Below, in pieces: positions 52,166 to 64,000 of a stretch of DNA of 64,000 bases. The stretch covers positions 2,351,783-2,415,782 of the forward strand of contig JAYKAV010003266.1 of NCBI GenBank assembly GCA_035582835.1, in the 5' to 3' direction. Position 1 is the first letter of the stretch. The number at the start of each line of letters is the position of its first letter. The stretch is from Phoebastria nigripes. Its lineage: Eukaryota; Chordata; Aves; Procellariiformes; Diomedeidae. A program made the position numbers and the translations under genes. The notes beneath the pieces were generated by a model. It searched no databases and was not told the origin of the DNA. It saw nothing but the letters and a program-made list of their open reading frames with translations.

Positions 52166-55100
52166 CTGCGAGAGAAGCGAGACCCCATCAGCCCTGAGCC
52201 CCCCAGGAGAGCCGGGCTGCTGGCACAGTGCCCACCCGGAGAAGACGCAGGGGCAAAGGCCGAGCGTGGGTGCTCTCTGCGGGCGGCATCGAGGCAAGCT
52301 CCAGCGCGCTCTGTGCAATGCCTCCATCCCCACCTAGTGGGAAGAGCACGAAGCCGCCCGTCCTCATAAGCTTCTTGCCCTCCCTTCCAAGGCTGATAAA
52401 AGCTTATCCCGGCTGCCTGCCACCTCCCTGCCCTCTGAGATGCCTCCCCGGTGCCCAGCCAGCCTGTGCCCCCAATGAGCAAGACCTTCTACTGCATTTA
52501 TGAGCAAACTTCTGCACACTGGCGCCTACACCACTGCACCCCTGGGTGCCACCAAGCATCCTCGCTCTCCTCTTCACAGCTCCCCAGCAGCGCTGCCCAC
52601 CCGTCACCTCCCATACATCAGCCTTCCGCTCCGTGGGACCGGCAGGACCCTCCTGCTCTGTGCCCTTACGCACAGGCTGGGCACAAAAGCACCCTCACTG
52701 CGGCTTCAGAGGCCACCAGCACCCAGCCACGCGTGCCTGGGGAGGGGACAAAGCAAACAGCCAGATGTTCCCTAAGTAGCAGCTTTTCTCACAAGCAGCA
52801 GCAGCTCTTTAATGAGGCCCTCGCCCTTCCCAGAGACAACTCACAGTTCCCAGGTGCAGGAAGGATTTGCTCGTCTGCCACAGACTATTAATTACCATGT
52901 TTGTCAGGATAAACAACCAGCCTTAATTATTATGCTCCTAAATATAGAGCAACAAACGTGTCTATCTTGAGCGTAGTTCATTTTCCTTCCTGTCTCCGGC
53001 AGCTCTTGGGACCAGGCTCGTGAAACACCCCGGAGCAGGTCTGCACCTCGGTGTGGCAGCAGGCAGGGGCACGTGGAAACGCATCCCACCCACCATCTGC
53101 GTCGGCAGGAAACAGCAGGCTTGGTCATTTTACCAAGACAGACAGAGAAATGTACTTCTTGCCCCTCTGCCCTCTCCCGGCGCTGCTCGGCGAAGGAGAG
53201 CGCCCAGCCGGCAAGCGGAGGAGCATCAGCCCCTGGGATGCTTCGCTGGCCTGGCAGGACCCGAAACGGTGCCCAGTGCATGGCAAGGACCCCTCTGCCG
53301 CAGAGGGGATTTCACAGGAACAAGGGTTAATGCTTGCTGCAGCCCCAAAAGACGCACACTGCCTGTTTATAAATGAAATACTCGCTGACTGCGCTCGCAT
53401 GAGCCCTGGCAGAGCAACGGCAATTTGCATTCCTGCCTGCAAAAGCGCTTGCCCTTTGCCACAGGGAAAGGGACAAATAGGATATGCCCTTCCGCCACCC
53501 ACCCGTAACCCCGATACTTGGGTGTTTGGTCACACCTCTCCCACCTCCTCGGCTCTCCTGCTTCCTGAGGCGGAGGAAACCCATGCCGGTGGACGGAGCA
53601 TGGCTTCTGGCATCAAACCATCTGGAAACTCAGTGAAGACCAAAGTGGCCAAGCCACCCTTTGCACAACGGTTTGACATCATTTGCACCGACAGCCCTGG
53701 GGCGAAAGGAAGACAGGGCAGGAGGTTGGACGGCCCCTCCTTGCTCCTCTATTGCTTAATAAAAACCCTAAAAAACGGATCCTGCCAAAGCCATAAGCGA
53801 GCGCAGCGCCAGCCCCCCCAGCAGCCGCGCAGGCAGGGAAGGGGCCTGGAGAAAAGCTTGGTTATTTGCAGCTCCGCTCCAAAGAGCCTGGCGTGGGGAG
53901 TCAGGAAGCCGAAGAGAAAAAAACAATTTGTAATTACGCGCTGGGAAAATTGAACAGCAGGAAGCAGACGGTTAACATCATTCTGCACAAGACAAACAGG
54001 AGATGTACAGAAATATATCTCCAATTTTTAGAGGTCACTCAGAGCGCTTTTAAAGGAGCTTAATTGTGTTTCTAATGAAATAGGAGGCAGCAGCCTCCAT
54101 TACCTGTACCAGCACTGCCCTGACATTTGCTTTTGTACTCAGGCACCCGCAGGCGAGCAAACAGCTGCCCCAGCGCTCTCAGAGCGCCCTGGCTGCAATT
54201 CAGCTGCACCACCAGCCGTCCTCCCTCCGCTCCCCTGCCAGCTGCGGGACGGGGAGGTGATGGAGAGGCTGCTCGCCCGGCTGGGAGAGGAGCAGATTAA
54301 GCCTCGTTAAGAGAATGATTTGGTCTATTTAGGAAATGTTCCCGGTGGCAGGTGACAGCGGCATGATGGGGAGCTGAAGGCCAGACGCAATGAGGCTGCG
54401 TTAGGAAGGCCATTACCGCTGCAGGGGGATGCAGGAGGGACATGGCGATGCCCAAACCACAGTAGAAGCAACCCACAGGCCCAGTATCACCCACCGCACC
54501 CACACGACCTCCGTCCTGCCCTCAGCACAGAGCACCGGCTCCCTGCGCCCCGTGCAGCTGGGGACGTGCTGAGCCCCGTGCAGGGGTGGGAAAGCCCCCT
54601 TTGCTCCTGGTCCAGGCAGGGCGAGGGCAGCGCTTCCACCAGTTTCTCCTCTTCAGGCGGCAGCCGACAGCTCCCGCAGCCGACGACTTTCCCTCCCGCT
54701 CCCTCCTTGGCCACAGCCAGCAGTGACACCACCAGTGGGTGACGTCCTGGCGTGACAGGCGTTGCTCCGGTCACGGGAACTCCGCATCAAACGTATTTGG
54801 GTTTGTGTGGTAACACTGCCCAGGTCCCTAATTTAGCTCCAGTATCCAGGGCAGAAAGATTTCTCTCTCTTGGCTTGCAATGAGGAGGCTAGAATGGGAA
54901 AAGCACCTCGTGTTTCCCTGAGGTTCAGCAAGGGTGAGCTGCCCCCATCCCACCCCAGCTGAGGGTACCAGCCTGGGGACACTGTGCCCTCCCACTGGCT
55001 TCAGAGCAGCTTCAGAAGCAGGAGATTTTAGAACCCCAGTAATCCAGAGCACAATCCAGAGTTAACCCTTTGCAGAGGGGAGATGGCAGCAGATGGACAA

Positions 55101-55989
55101 CCCCCAACAGCCCACAGCTTCTCTCAGTTCAGCTTTTCCATCTCTGTTATCTCCTATTCCCCTTCCAAGGGAGGGCTCCTTGGAGATCAAACTCTGCATT
55201 ATTTCAGATGGGAAGCGTTGCAATACCTGCTTGGCTCTCACCGGAGCAGGAGCGGAGGGCTCGAGCAGCCCGGGCACCGCAGCGGGCAGTAACCAGATCC
55301 CCGAGTTACACAAGCGTCCCCGGGACAAGGGGCAAGGGCAGCGCTGCAGAGGGGGCTCAGCCACCACCTCTGAGCAAAACCGGGTTTCACCCACAGAGGA
55401 GTCGTGTGCGTTTCCCTTTACAGGTTAGGTGCTTTAGATGTTAGCTTTGCAGCCAGCACAGGTCTCCGAACCTCCTCTCGTCATCAGAGCATGCCTCCGT
55501 GTCCAGGTGTCCCTTCAACACCGCGTGGGATAGGGGACAGCCGGGAGAGCTGTGCCGCCCCAGAGCCCTGCACCGTCCCATCTCCGCTTCCACCAGGGCT
55601 CCTGCCCGCAGGAAAGGAGGGAGAGCGGGAAAGGGCCGCTCTGCCCTCATCGCAATTAGGGAGGAAATTCAGCTTTCAGCCCCATTTCAGCTCTCCTCGC
55701 AGCAGCTTGACACCTCTGAGACTTCGGCAGACAGCATTTGCTGCCATCCTGTGCCTTGGCTCAGACCAGCTCCCCCAGGAGCCATTACACGCTGCGAGAG
55801 AAATTAGTTATGTGCAAAGCTAAACACACTCATTAGCTTCACTAAAACCCTCAAGCTGAGGGCTCCAAAACCAGCCCCATCTGCGGACGGTGCAGCCCAG
55901 CCCCTGCCTCCTACGTGCTCAGGACGCCCCCCCCAGCAGCAAAGGCTTCTCCCGGGCTCCCGCAGCAGCTCCGGGCTTTTCACCACCTT

Positions 55990-56151
55990 TCATAGAATCA
56001 TAGAATGATTAAGGTTGGAAAAGACCTCTAAGATCATCGAGTCCAACCGTCAACCCAACACCACCATGCCCACTAAACCATGTCCCTAAGCGCCTCATCT
56101 ACACGTCTTTTAAATACTTCCAGGGATGGTGACTCCACCACTTCCCTGGGC
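55990..56151 (-). mobile_element. CR1 LINE, 5'-truncated copy 3 (in MAPKAPK2 intron 1)
   Basis: The last 162 bases of the same CR1 family, minus orientation, beginning with two tail units on the plus strand (CATAGAATCATAGAATGATT). It ends abruptly at CTTCCCTGGGCA, then a 9-base A run. It lies sense to the MAPKAPK2 transcript. Confidence 0.9.
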
Positions 56152-59100
56152 AAAAAAAAATTTTGTCTTTGGAAGACAAAACCTGGAAGCAGCTCCTAAA
56201 AACAAAACAGCTCGTCGGGGCGTCTGCAGGGGGACGGCACCCACCCAGCAAACCCAGACCCAGGCAAGCTACCTCCGTGGTGCGAGAAACGGGGCTGCAA
56301 ACCAAGCGGGCTCCAGCCAGCCCTGCCGCTCCCCGCCGTCATCAAAAAAGAGCTTCAGCTCAAATGAAAGAGCTGGGGGCTCTATCCCGTCCCCTTGGCA
56401 GTATGTCAAGCTGAATTTCCCCCCCCATCATCTCATGTCAAGCACAGCGAAGGCGGGCAGGTGCGGGGAAGGAAGACGACGGAGAAAACAAGGGGTCTGG
56501 AGCCGCCCACGCTCACGTTCCCTCGCCCGCGCGCATCCTCAGGCACCACTGATTCAGTCTCACCGCCTCCTCCTGGGATGATGTGCCAGGAATCACAGTG
56601 GGTTCACCCAAGAAGCTCCCTACTCCACTGGCACAGCAGGAGGTCCCAAACGACACCGTCCCGCTGCTACTTGCCGTGAGTACCACCACAGCCCCTCGGC
56701 GAGCCATGAGAACACGCTGCGCTCGCTCGGCTTGGCAAGACGGCCCTGTCCGAGAGCTCGCAAGGGAAAACTCACCTCCCACGGGCAATTTCCATGAAAA
56801 CTGAGGATCAGGCACATACCAGCACGCCGAGCTGTTCATTTTCCAGGGCTGCCCCTCTTTGCTCTGGCTCCACGCTCACCCCGGGCACTCCAGCTGCTCT
56901 TGCAAGCAGGGTATTTTTATTTCCATGTGTATTTTGATCACACCCGATTCACCTCGGTTCCCAGCAGAGCAGCACATGCTGCATCCTTGCCTGTGCGGCA
57001 ACCGCCCCTCCGACGACCTCCTGCAACAGGAACCGCAGGAGCGTGCCCACACCCCGAGGAGCTCCCCTCAGGACCTGCCTGCACCATGGGGGTCAAAACA
57101 AACTGTTCTTAAGTTGCAATAAAAATAAACCTACAGTAAAGAAAGGCAGGCTGTCACCCTCCCAAGTTATCAGCAGTGAAGCAGAGCAGAGGTTTCCCTG
57201 TCTGGACTGCACACACGGGCTCCAGGTTCCCCTGACGAGGCTAGCACGGGGCAAGGAGCATTTTTTCCTTAATAAAGCAAAAGGGTTTCTCTTCAAAGGA
57301 TTTGCCTTTTCTAATCTTTCCATGTGAACTGGTTGCCAACTGGCGTCAGCTGCTTAACACGTTTGTAGAACCGGTGCTGGACACTTTGCACATGCTGTTC
57401 CCACCTCGCAGCGCCGGGAAGGCAAACCCCCATCGCCCCCGCGCCCACCCGAGGAGGCACAGCGCTGGGGCACCTGGATTAAGCTGATCATCTCCCCTGT
57501 GTCTTTTTTCTGCCTTTAATGCCAGCACTCTTGGGGAGCCCACAGGTAATCACCCCACGGTCCCGAAGCTGCTCCAGCCTCTGCTGGAGACGGTTCGGAG
57601 GGAGCAAGCAGCAGAAGGGCGCGGAAGCAGCCAAGCTTCGTTCCACTTTTACTGTTTATTAACTACGGAAGAGAAATAAAATCATGAGACCCAAAGCCCG
57701 TAAGAGGAATTATGTTACCAAACGCAGGGTAATTCATAGTTCAATCACAGTGCAGTAACGACTAAACGTGCGGCTCAGGAAACCTCCCCCACATCATCGT
57801 GGCTCTTATATAAACTTTTACATTAACCCCATCCCCACTGCTTACATCCACCACGACCAGCGGTGCTCAGACAGAGGCGATGGGACTTTCCTAAACTGGG
57901 GATCATTTCTGCTCTGCCCATGCACACGGAGCCGCGGACAGACCCTGCCTGAAGAGCTTTAAGCCCCCACAGACCAGGCAAAAGCCTCATCCTCACGTTC
58001 ATTTTACCCGGGGAAAGCCAGAGAGGAGAGGTGACGCGTCCGGAGGAGGAGCCGCGCACAGGTCCCGCAGCGTCCTGCCCACAGCGTGCCCCGCCGGGGT
58101 GACTATTTAGAAGGGTGGCTGCTGCTCCCTGATGGAGATGATAGCTTCATCAGAGCCTCACGGTTTGCGAGGCAGGACAGTACCAGCGACCAGCTACCTG
58201 CCTTCTGGAGGGATGGTGGCTGGTGCCATCGGCACCCGGGTGGATGCTGAGGCTTTGACCATTTGGGCAGGACACGAGCACGGCCGGCTCCGTGCATTAG
58301 TGGCTTCATCCCCCATCGCCGTGAACAAAAGGTCGTCCTCCACATTCACTTGCCTCAGGGAAGATGGAGAGGTTGGAAAAAGCATCCCAGCAAGAGAGAA
58401 TTATTCAGATTAGAAAGAGCTACAAACCGGGAGCAAGCCTGAAGACGCAATTCAGGCCAAGCAAACGCGAACTGACGCACACGCTCGAGCTGCTTGGCCG
58501 CATTCTCCGAGTCTGAATTATCGGAGTGCTCAGAGGAAGACCCGGAGCCATCGCGGCGAGCGCGGGGAAAGCTTTCCCACCACACGACAGGAGACAAGCA
58601 ACAAGCCAGGCATGAAGAGCCTACATGCGCGAGGGGCGAGCTAAAAACCCCGCCAGAAGCAGCCGGCACGCTCACGGAGGCAGATAGCGGAGCAGAAGGT
58701 CTCGTCCCTGCTCCTGCGGGCGATTTTGCAACGGGGCGAGGGAAGAGGCGGTTATTGCACCACGCTTTCACAAGGAGACCCGCCGCACCGGGGCCTCGCT
58801 CGCCCGCAACGGTTGCGCAACTCTCCGTGCCCCGTGTGCTGCCAGCTCCCCTAACTGCAGCTCCCACGGGGGTCCGTGCCCATGGCAGGGATGCTCAGGA
58901 CCCCCGGCCCCGCAGCCCCCCCTTCCCCAGGGCATCTGCTGAGCATTTCCTCACCCTGCGACAGATGCGGCAGCTATTCAGCCTTTTCAGGCTGCAACAA
59001 AAGCCTCTCCAGGCACACAAAGGCGAAGAGCAGAAGAGAGGCCCGGGCTTAAATAAGAGCCACCTGCCAGGGGCCCGTGCCCCCCGTGCAATCGGGGCGC

Positions 59101-61019
59101 TGCCCCCCGGCCAGCCCCGCTCTGCAGAGCCCATTTCCCAGCAACAAAAATATTCTTGGCACATTGATTTCAAGGAGATGAAGCTCTGAAGCACGTGCCT
59201 AGGAGCAGTGCCCTGGATGCTGTGGGAAAGGCCACCAGCGCGGTGGGGATGCCGGGGACGAGGGCGTAGGGAGGGGACGGGGAGGTGGCGGGAAGGAGGG
59301 GGCTGCAAAACTCACGGGGAAAAGTCAAAGCAGGTAAATGGCAACAAGGCGGCAGCACGAAGCATCCCCGCTGACTCACGGCACCAGCAGCAGGCTGGAG
59401 CTGGTGTTTAATGAACAGAAATAAATAGTTTCAGCTTCACATATCTGAGAAAAACAAAATTAGGGGCCCATTCAGTCCCAGGTTGTTGTTTTGGGATCAT
59501 CCTCTTCTCCCCGTACATCAGAAGCAGCACTGGGTTTTGGTGATCCGATGCTCGTCTCTCCAGGAGGCACCGGGGCTGGCGTTAGGAGCCAAGATCAGCC
59601 CAGACATTAGTGATGGTTAGCAAGGCCCCTGTGTCCTGCCACGTAGGAGGACATCCCAGGAGGTCCCAGGGAGCAGACCTGGCTGGAGCGATGGAGCCAC
59701 CACCCTGGCCAGGACCTCCAGGACCTCCCCGTGAATCCAGCGGGGAGGAAGGGGGTTGTCATGGCCAAAATGCCCCAACCCAGCCCATCCCTTCCTACAG
59801 GCATCCGAGATGTCACTTCCCACCAGGAGCCGCCGCGACACCGGGCTGGGAGGTCTGAGCAGGGAAGGGACCGGCTGACTCGGGGCAAGCAGAAGCTGCA
59901 GCCCAGCTCCAGACGGAGCCACGCTGGGGCGGGGGATGCTCAAAGACCCCTCTCTGCAAACCAAATGTCCGGCTGAAACCAGGACACCAAACCACCGCAT
60001 CCTGCACGCCTCTGCTGCAGCCCCTGCCAAGGACACGCTGCAGCCGCCGGGGCCTTTTATCCGCACCATACAAAGCAAAAGGAAAATAAGAAGCCAGGGG
60101 AAGGGCAGATATCTTCACGTGAGACACGGCTGTGGCCAGCGGATCTGCTCCACACACAAGCCCTGTACTGCAAAGCTTCGGGGCTGGGGTCAGCTCCTCC
60201 TCCCAACCCCTCCCCAAGCCCCATCCCTCGCCAGATTTCCTACCAGAGCTGCCGAGCTCGTGAACGGAAAAGTGCACATATGTGCTTTTATGATAGGAAG
60301 TGGTTGATATTCGCAGGCATGATTAATATAGAAGTAAACACTAATGTGAACCATTAACTCAGCGCTGACCTATGTCCTTTGCACTTCCCTCCCGCAGGCA
60401 CAGCTTGAAAAAAACCCTTATTGCTGCACCGGCACCCTCGCTCCCCCGGCACGGCACGGTGCCGCCTCCGCCAGCCCTCTGCACCGTGGCCGGGGGCTTT
60501 CCCTCGCACGTCAGACAGACGGACCAGCTCAGCCTCCGCCACGCAGCCCATGGACAGCACCAGGCGCCCGAAGCATCTTTTTGGGTCCCTTGCTCCATCT
60601 GCCTCACAGCAATCCTGGGGACAACCCTGCCCGACCCCGCCATTATCTCCAACCCCAGGGACAGCTTTGGGGGGATTGCCCACACCTACATCCCAGAACT
60701 GCTTACTTTTAAGCTGGAAGTGATTTAGGGGAGAGGCTTGGACTGCCCAGACCCACGCCCGCAAGCAGACGAGCCATGAAGCCCTGCCAGAAGCCCCACA
60801 AACACCCACCGCTTCCCGGCAGCCCAGCCTCACGCTCCTGGGCTCGCACCCTGCCCAAAAATGAAGTTTCTCAGGGCTCGGCCCATGGGCAGGACCCCCC
60901 GCGGGACAGACGGGTGGCTGCCACCCCCTCCCAGCCCAGTGACCCTGCCTGCTGCCTTTCAACACAGATCTTAGAGCAGTGTAAATAAATACATATTAAA
61001 ATATATATATTTAAAGAAG

Positions 61020-61034
61020 AAAAAAAAAAAAAAC
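61020..61034 (+). repeat. A/T-rich low-complexity tract
   Basis: A 15-base A run preceded by an alternating AT stretch (60995-61015). No element boundary is visible around it. Confidence 0.7.
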
Positions 61035-64000
61035 CCAAAACACAAAGCCGCATCGAGGCCAACCCCTCTTGAAGCACCATTCACCCCCGGCGCTGGAAGC
61101 GGTACAGCCTCGGGACACGTTTCTTCCACCAGTGCCAAGCCTGAGGAGGGTTTCATTGACGTGCCCTCAAAGCTCGATGACGACAGCACGTTTTGCACCG
61201 TTCTGCCCTTTCCTTGGCTGTTTGTTTAGTAGAGTTTCACCCTTGTCACGGGCTTTGTCGCCACCAGGGCACAGCGAACACCTCCCTGAGACGAGGCCAG
61301 GGGTGCACACCCCAGCTGTGGTGCCCCATGTGCCCCAGGTCACCCCGGAGGTGACGAGTCCCCCGATGCAGGGGCAGGACACGGAGGCGGCAGCTCTGCC
61401 TTTGCCGGGCGATCCCTGCAGGGCTGCAGAGAGGAGCATCCCCCCGGCAGCCAGGACTCAGGATATGAAACCTTGGAGGCTCCTGAGCGGTGCCAGTCTA
61501 AGGGGATGGCATTGCTTGCACCCGCAGGGTGAACCTGCACCAGACATGATGGCCAAAGTGGTTTGGAGGCTGCCAGGGTCTCAGGGCTGTGACCGTGGCT
61601 CTTCCCTCTGTGAGATAAACAGCTTCCGTGCTGGGTGGCTACCGCTTTTGTTGACAGCAGGGTTTGTTTTGTGCAGGGGAAGGCCAGGACAGGAGTGACA
61701 CAGGGATTTCATAACATGCCTTTGGCCCCGCGGCCACCAACTACCCTGCTCTCTCCACCTCTCACACAGAAAAACAGATATAAAGCCTCCAGCTCCATCA
61801 GCTCCGATGCAGTCGGATGCACGAGCCCACGTCTGGGCATGCACAGGGCAGATGGTGCTCCGGCACGCACGGGGCAGGGAGAGGGGCTGCTGCAGCTGAC
61901 CCACAGCAAGGTGTGTAACGAGAAGGGATGCTAATGAAGGGGCAGAGGGAAAGGGAAGGATTGCACCCCACTGGGAGATTAAGAGCTGTTCAGTGATACG
62001 CATCACCCACCACCCCCTCTCTCCTCCACCATCTCCCCCAGACACCCCCAGGCAGAGCTGCTCACCGAGAGCCGGGGCCGCTCACGGCTCTCGCTCGCCA
62101 CAGCCACCCTGCCCCGGCGAGGCTGTCCCTGCACCCCAGGCTGCTCTCCTCCTCCTCCTCCCACCGCACGGCTGTTGTGCATCCCCAGCGCCTAACAGGA
62201 CCTGCAGAAGAGCTGGTGGGACCACCCATCTGCAATGAACCCAGCTGGGTTAAGAACCAAGCAACACTCCAGGCTTGAGACCCAACACTACCTTTGGTCA
62301 CACGCTCCCACTTTACCCAGCATGGCAGTTAGTATTTTAGGGGAAATCCTGGACCCTGAAGCAATGCAATGAAAGGCTGAGAGCCTCCTGCCACCCCGCA
62401 AGCCCGAGGGGCCGAGCAGGGTGCTCTTCCTCCACCAGCCCCTCTTCCTTCCGCACCAGCCATCCTTAAACTCTTTCAGCCAGGAGGAAAACACAGTTGC
62501 GTTTCTATTTAAAAAAGCCCTTCTTTGCATCCTGCTGGCACCTCATTAAAGCTCTCAGGACGCGGTGGCTATTATTAGCTCCCTCCAGGCTTTCAGCAGC
62601 CCCGAGAGCCTCCGCGGCACCTGTTGGCAGCAGCCGCGTGGCCGCAGAGTCCGGGAGGTTTGGTGAAGCCCAGATGGAGCCCAGACCACCAGCGTCCCAG
62701 TCAGCACCGTAACCTCAAAATACCTCAGCCAACAAGCGTGCAAAACTCATCACAAAGAGCCCTGGTGCACACGCCTGAAAACACCGTCAGAGGAGAAACC
62801 TTCTGCCCCTGGGCATTACCAAGAGGGAAACGCCGGTCTCTAGAGGCTGCTCCCACAGAGAGGTCCTGCCCAACAGAAAACAGCACAGAGCAAGGGGCCG
62901 ACAGCAGAGGTTTTATACTCTTGCATCTTTTCAATATACAGCAAAACCACACGCACTCTGGGAAAGACTCACTGATCTTCTCATGGATGCCCAGTACCCC
63001 ACTGCTAGACAATATTTACCAGTAGGCTCCTTGATTTCTTACCAAATACAACAGACAGCAAGTGCTTTGGACACATTTTGCCTCTTAGATTAGAACGGAA
63101 AGGGGATAAAAGCAAGGGCATTTAAACAAATTAACAAAAAAACCTACTCCTGCAGCTACTGCTGCTCCCTGGGCAGGCCAGGCTGTTCATCTTGGGCATT
63201 CCCATACCCAGACTTTGAAAAGAAACCTCACCCGACAGACAGCCTTACAGATACCAGCTCACCCCAGGGCAGCGTTAACCGGGGCCCCCCGGGGAGCTGA
63301 TGCAGCCCCGGGGCACGGGGTGGGCAGGGGGAAGCTGCTCTCTCCAGGCTGGCCGGGGGCTCCCGGGTCCTGCTTTGTATGAATTTAAGCTTTTTCAATC
63401 CCATTTATTCACGAAAAGGGCTTAGGGCCGGGGGGAGCCAAAGAGCAGACAGGCCAGCCTTTGTGCGGCTCGGCCGCCTGCCCACCCGAGGGCTCCAGCA
63501 GCCCCCCCGTTTCCCCGTGCAGCCCCTGCAGCAGACTGGAGCACGCTGGTAAGCGGCAGCGCTGGCATTGCCACCAACCCTGTGGCCCTGCAGAGCCTGG
63601 AGCAACGCCTCGAGTCAGCAGAGCCTCCGTTTCCTAAGTGAGAGAGAGAAATTAAGTCTTCAATGGCCCGTATGAACATCACCCCCATTGCATTACCCCC
63701 ACCTCTCCCGCAATGAAGTTTAAGGCTCTTTCCAAGACTGCTGGGAGGGTTTGGATTCGAGGTGGGTACAAGATCCAGATGTTCATCGCTGGTTAGGAGT
63801 TAAGTCACTAAAACCCTCAAGGCATCACCACCACGTCCCAGCCAAACCCTCCTTCCAGTGATGTTCACCTGATTGTTTCAGTGCAGTCTTTGGGGAGAAA
63901 GAATTGCGAAAGGGACGTTTTGGTAAAAGCCAGAGGTTCTTGACCTGCCAAGCACAGGCAGAGCCCAGCAAAACCGAATTAAGTGGCTACACCGAGAGCA

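Larger units (their letters stand above)
52166..64000 (-). other. MAPKAPK2: MAPKAPK2 intron 1 (partial)
   Basis: Sequence upstream of exon 2. I looked on the minus strand for the exon 1 block (IIDDY-V-Q-LG-G-NG-V) and did not find it, so exon 1 is inferred to lie beyond 64000. In human this intron exceeds 40 kb. The 231-codon plus-strand frame at 58494-59189 is GC-driven, and no domain is seen. Confidence 0.65.

Noticed and set aside
57640..57690. Possible 3' end of another minus-strand gene (TTTATT near 57655)
   Set aside because: No upstream coding exon or splice site could be linked to it; a single hexamer in AT-rich intron sequence is expected by chance.
58494..59189. 231-codon plus-strand frame
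   Set aside because: It lies in MAPKAPK2 intron 1, is opposed by 170- and 137-codon minus frames, and is rich in Ala/Pro/Arg/Gly as expected by chance in GC-rich DNA.

Overview
The window is vertebrate chromosomal DNA, almost certainly from a bird. It holds interrupted genes with GT-AG introns and three 5'-truncated CR1 LINEs ending in the ATTCTATGAT-type tail typical of avian CR1. Gene order is PIGR (+) - IL19-like (-) - IL10 (+) - MAPKAPK2 (-), the same neighbourhood as mammalian chromosome 1q32 in inverted orientation. There are no bacterial operons, CRISPR arrays, tRNA or rRNA genes, and most long open frames are chance frames in GC-rich DNA.

Layout. 1-2555: last four exons of PIGR (transmembrane segment, cytoplasmic tail, 3' UTR). 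2.6-7.1 kb: intergenic, with a CR1 at 5.8-6.25 kb. 7.1-9.5 kb: a complete five-exon IL-20-subfamily cytokine, best called IL19, on the minus strand. 9.5-25.4 kb: a 16-kb intergenic interval between the divergent IL19 and IL10 promoters, with a second CR1. 25.4-about 30.7 kb: complete five-exon IL10 and its long AU-rich 3' region. 30.7-45.8 kb: intergenic, no recognised gene. 45.8-52.2 kb: the last nine coding exons of MAPKAPK2 and its 3' UTR on the minus strand. 52.2-64.0 kb: MAPKAPK2 intron 1, with a third CR1; the first exon was not found and probably lies beyond the window.

The locus is functionally coherent by what is known of the families. PIGR carries polymeric immunoglobulin across epithelia. 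IL19 and IL10 are related class II helical cytokines acting on epithelium and leukocytes. MAPKAPK2 is the p38-activated kinase that controls AU-rich cytokine mRNAs, of which the IL10 3' UTR is an example. I reconstructed every splice junction by hand. All reading frames close, giving 176 aa (IL19), 177 aa (IL10), 307 aa of MAPKAPK2 and 144 aa of PIGR.

I found no convincing undescribed system. The most useful second-look items are the matched exon architecture of the inverted IL19/IL10 pair, the apparent single IL-20-subfamily gene, an ambiguous splice junction in IL19, a direct repeat in the IL10 promoter, overlapping hairpins in the IL19-IL10 interval, an ACGT-motif cluster between IL10 and MAPKAPK2, and one unrecognised open frame near 37.5 kb.
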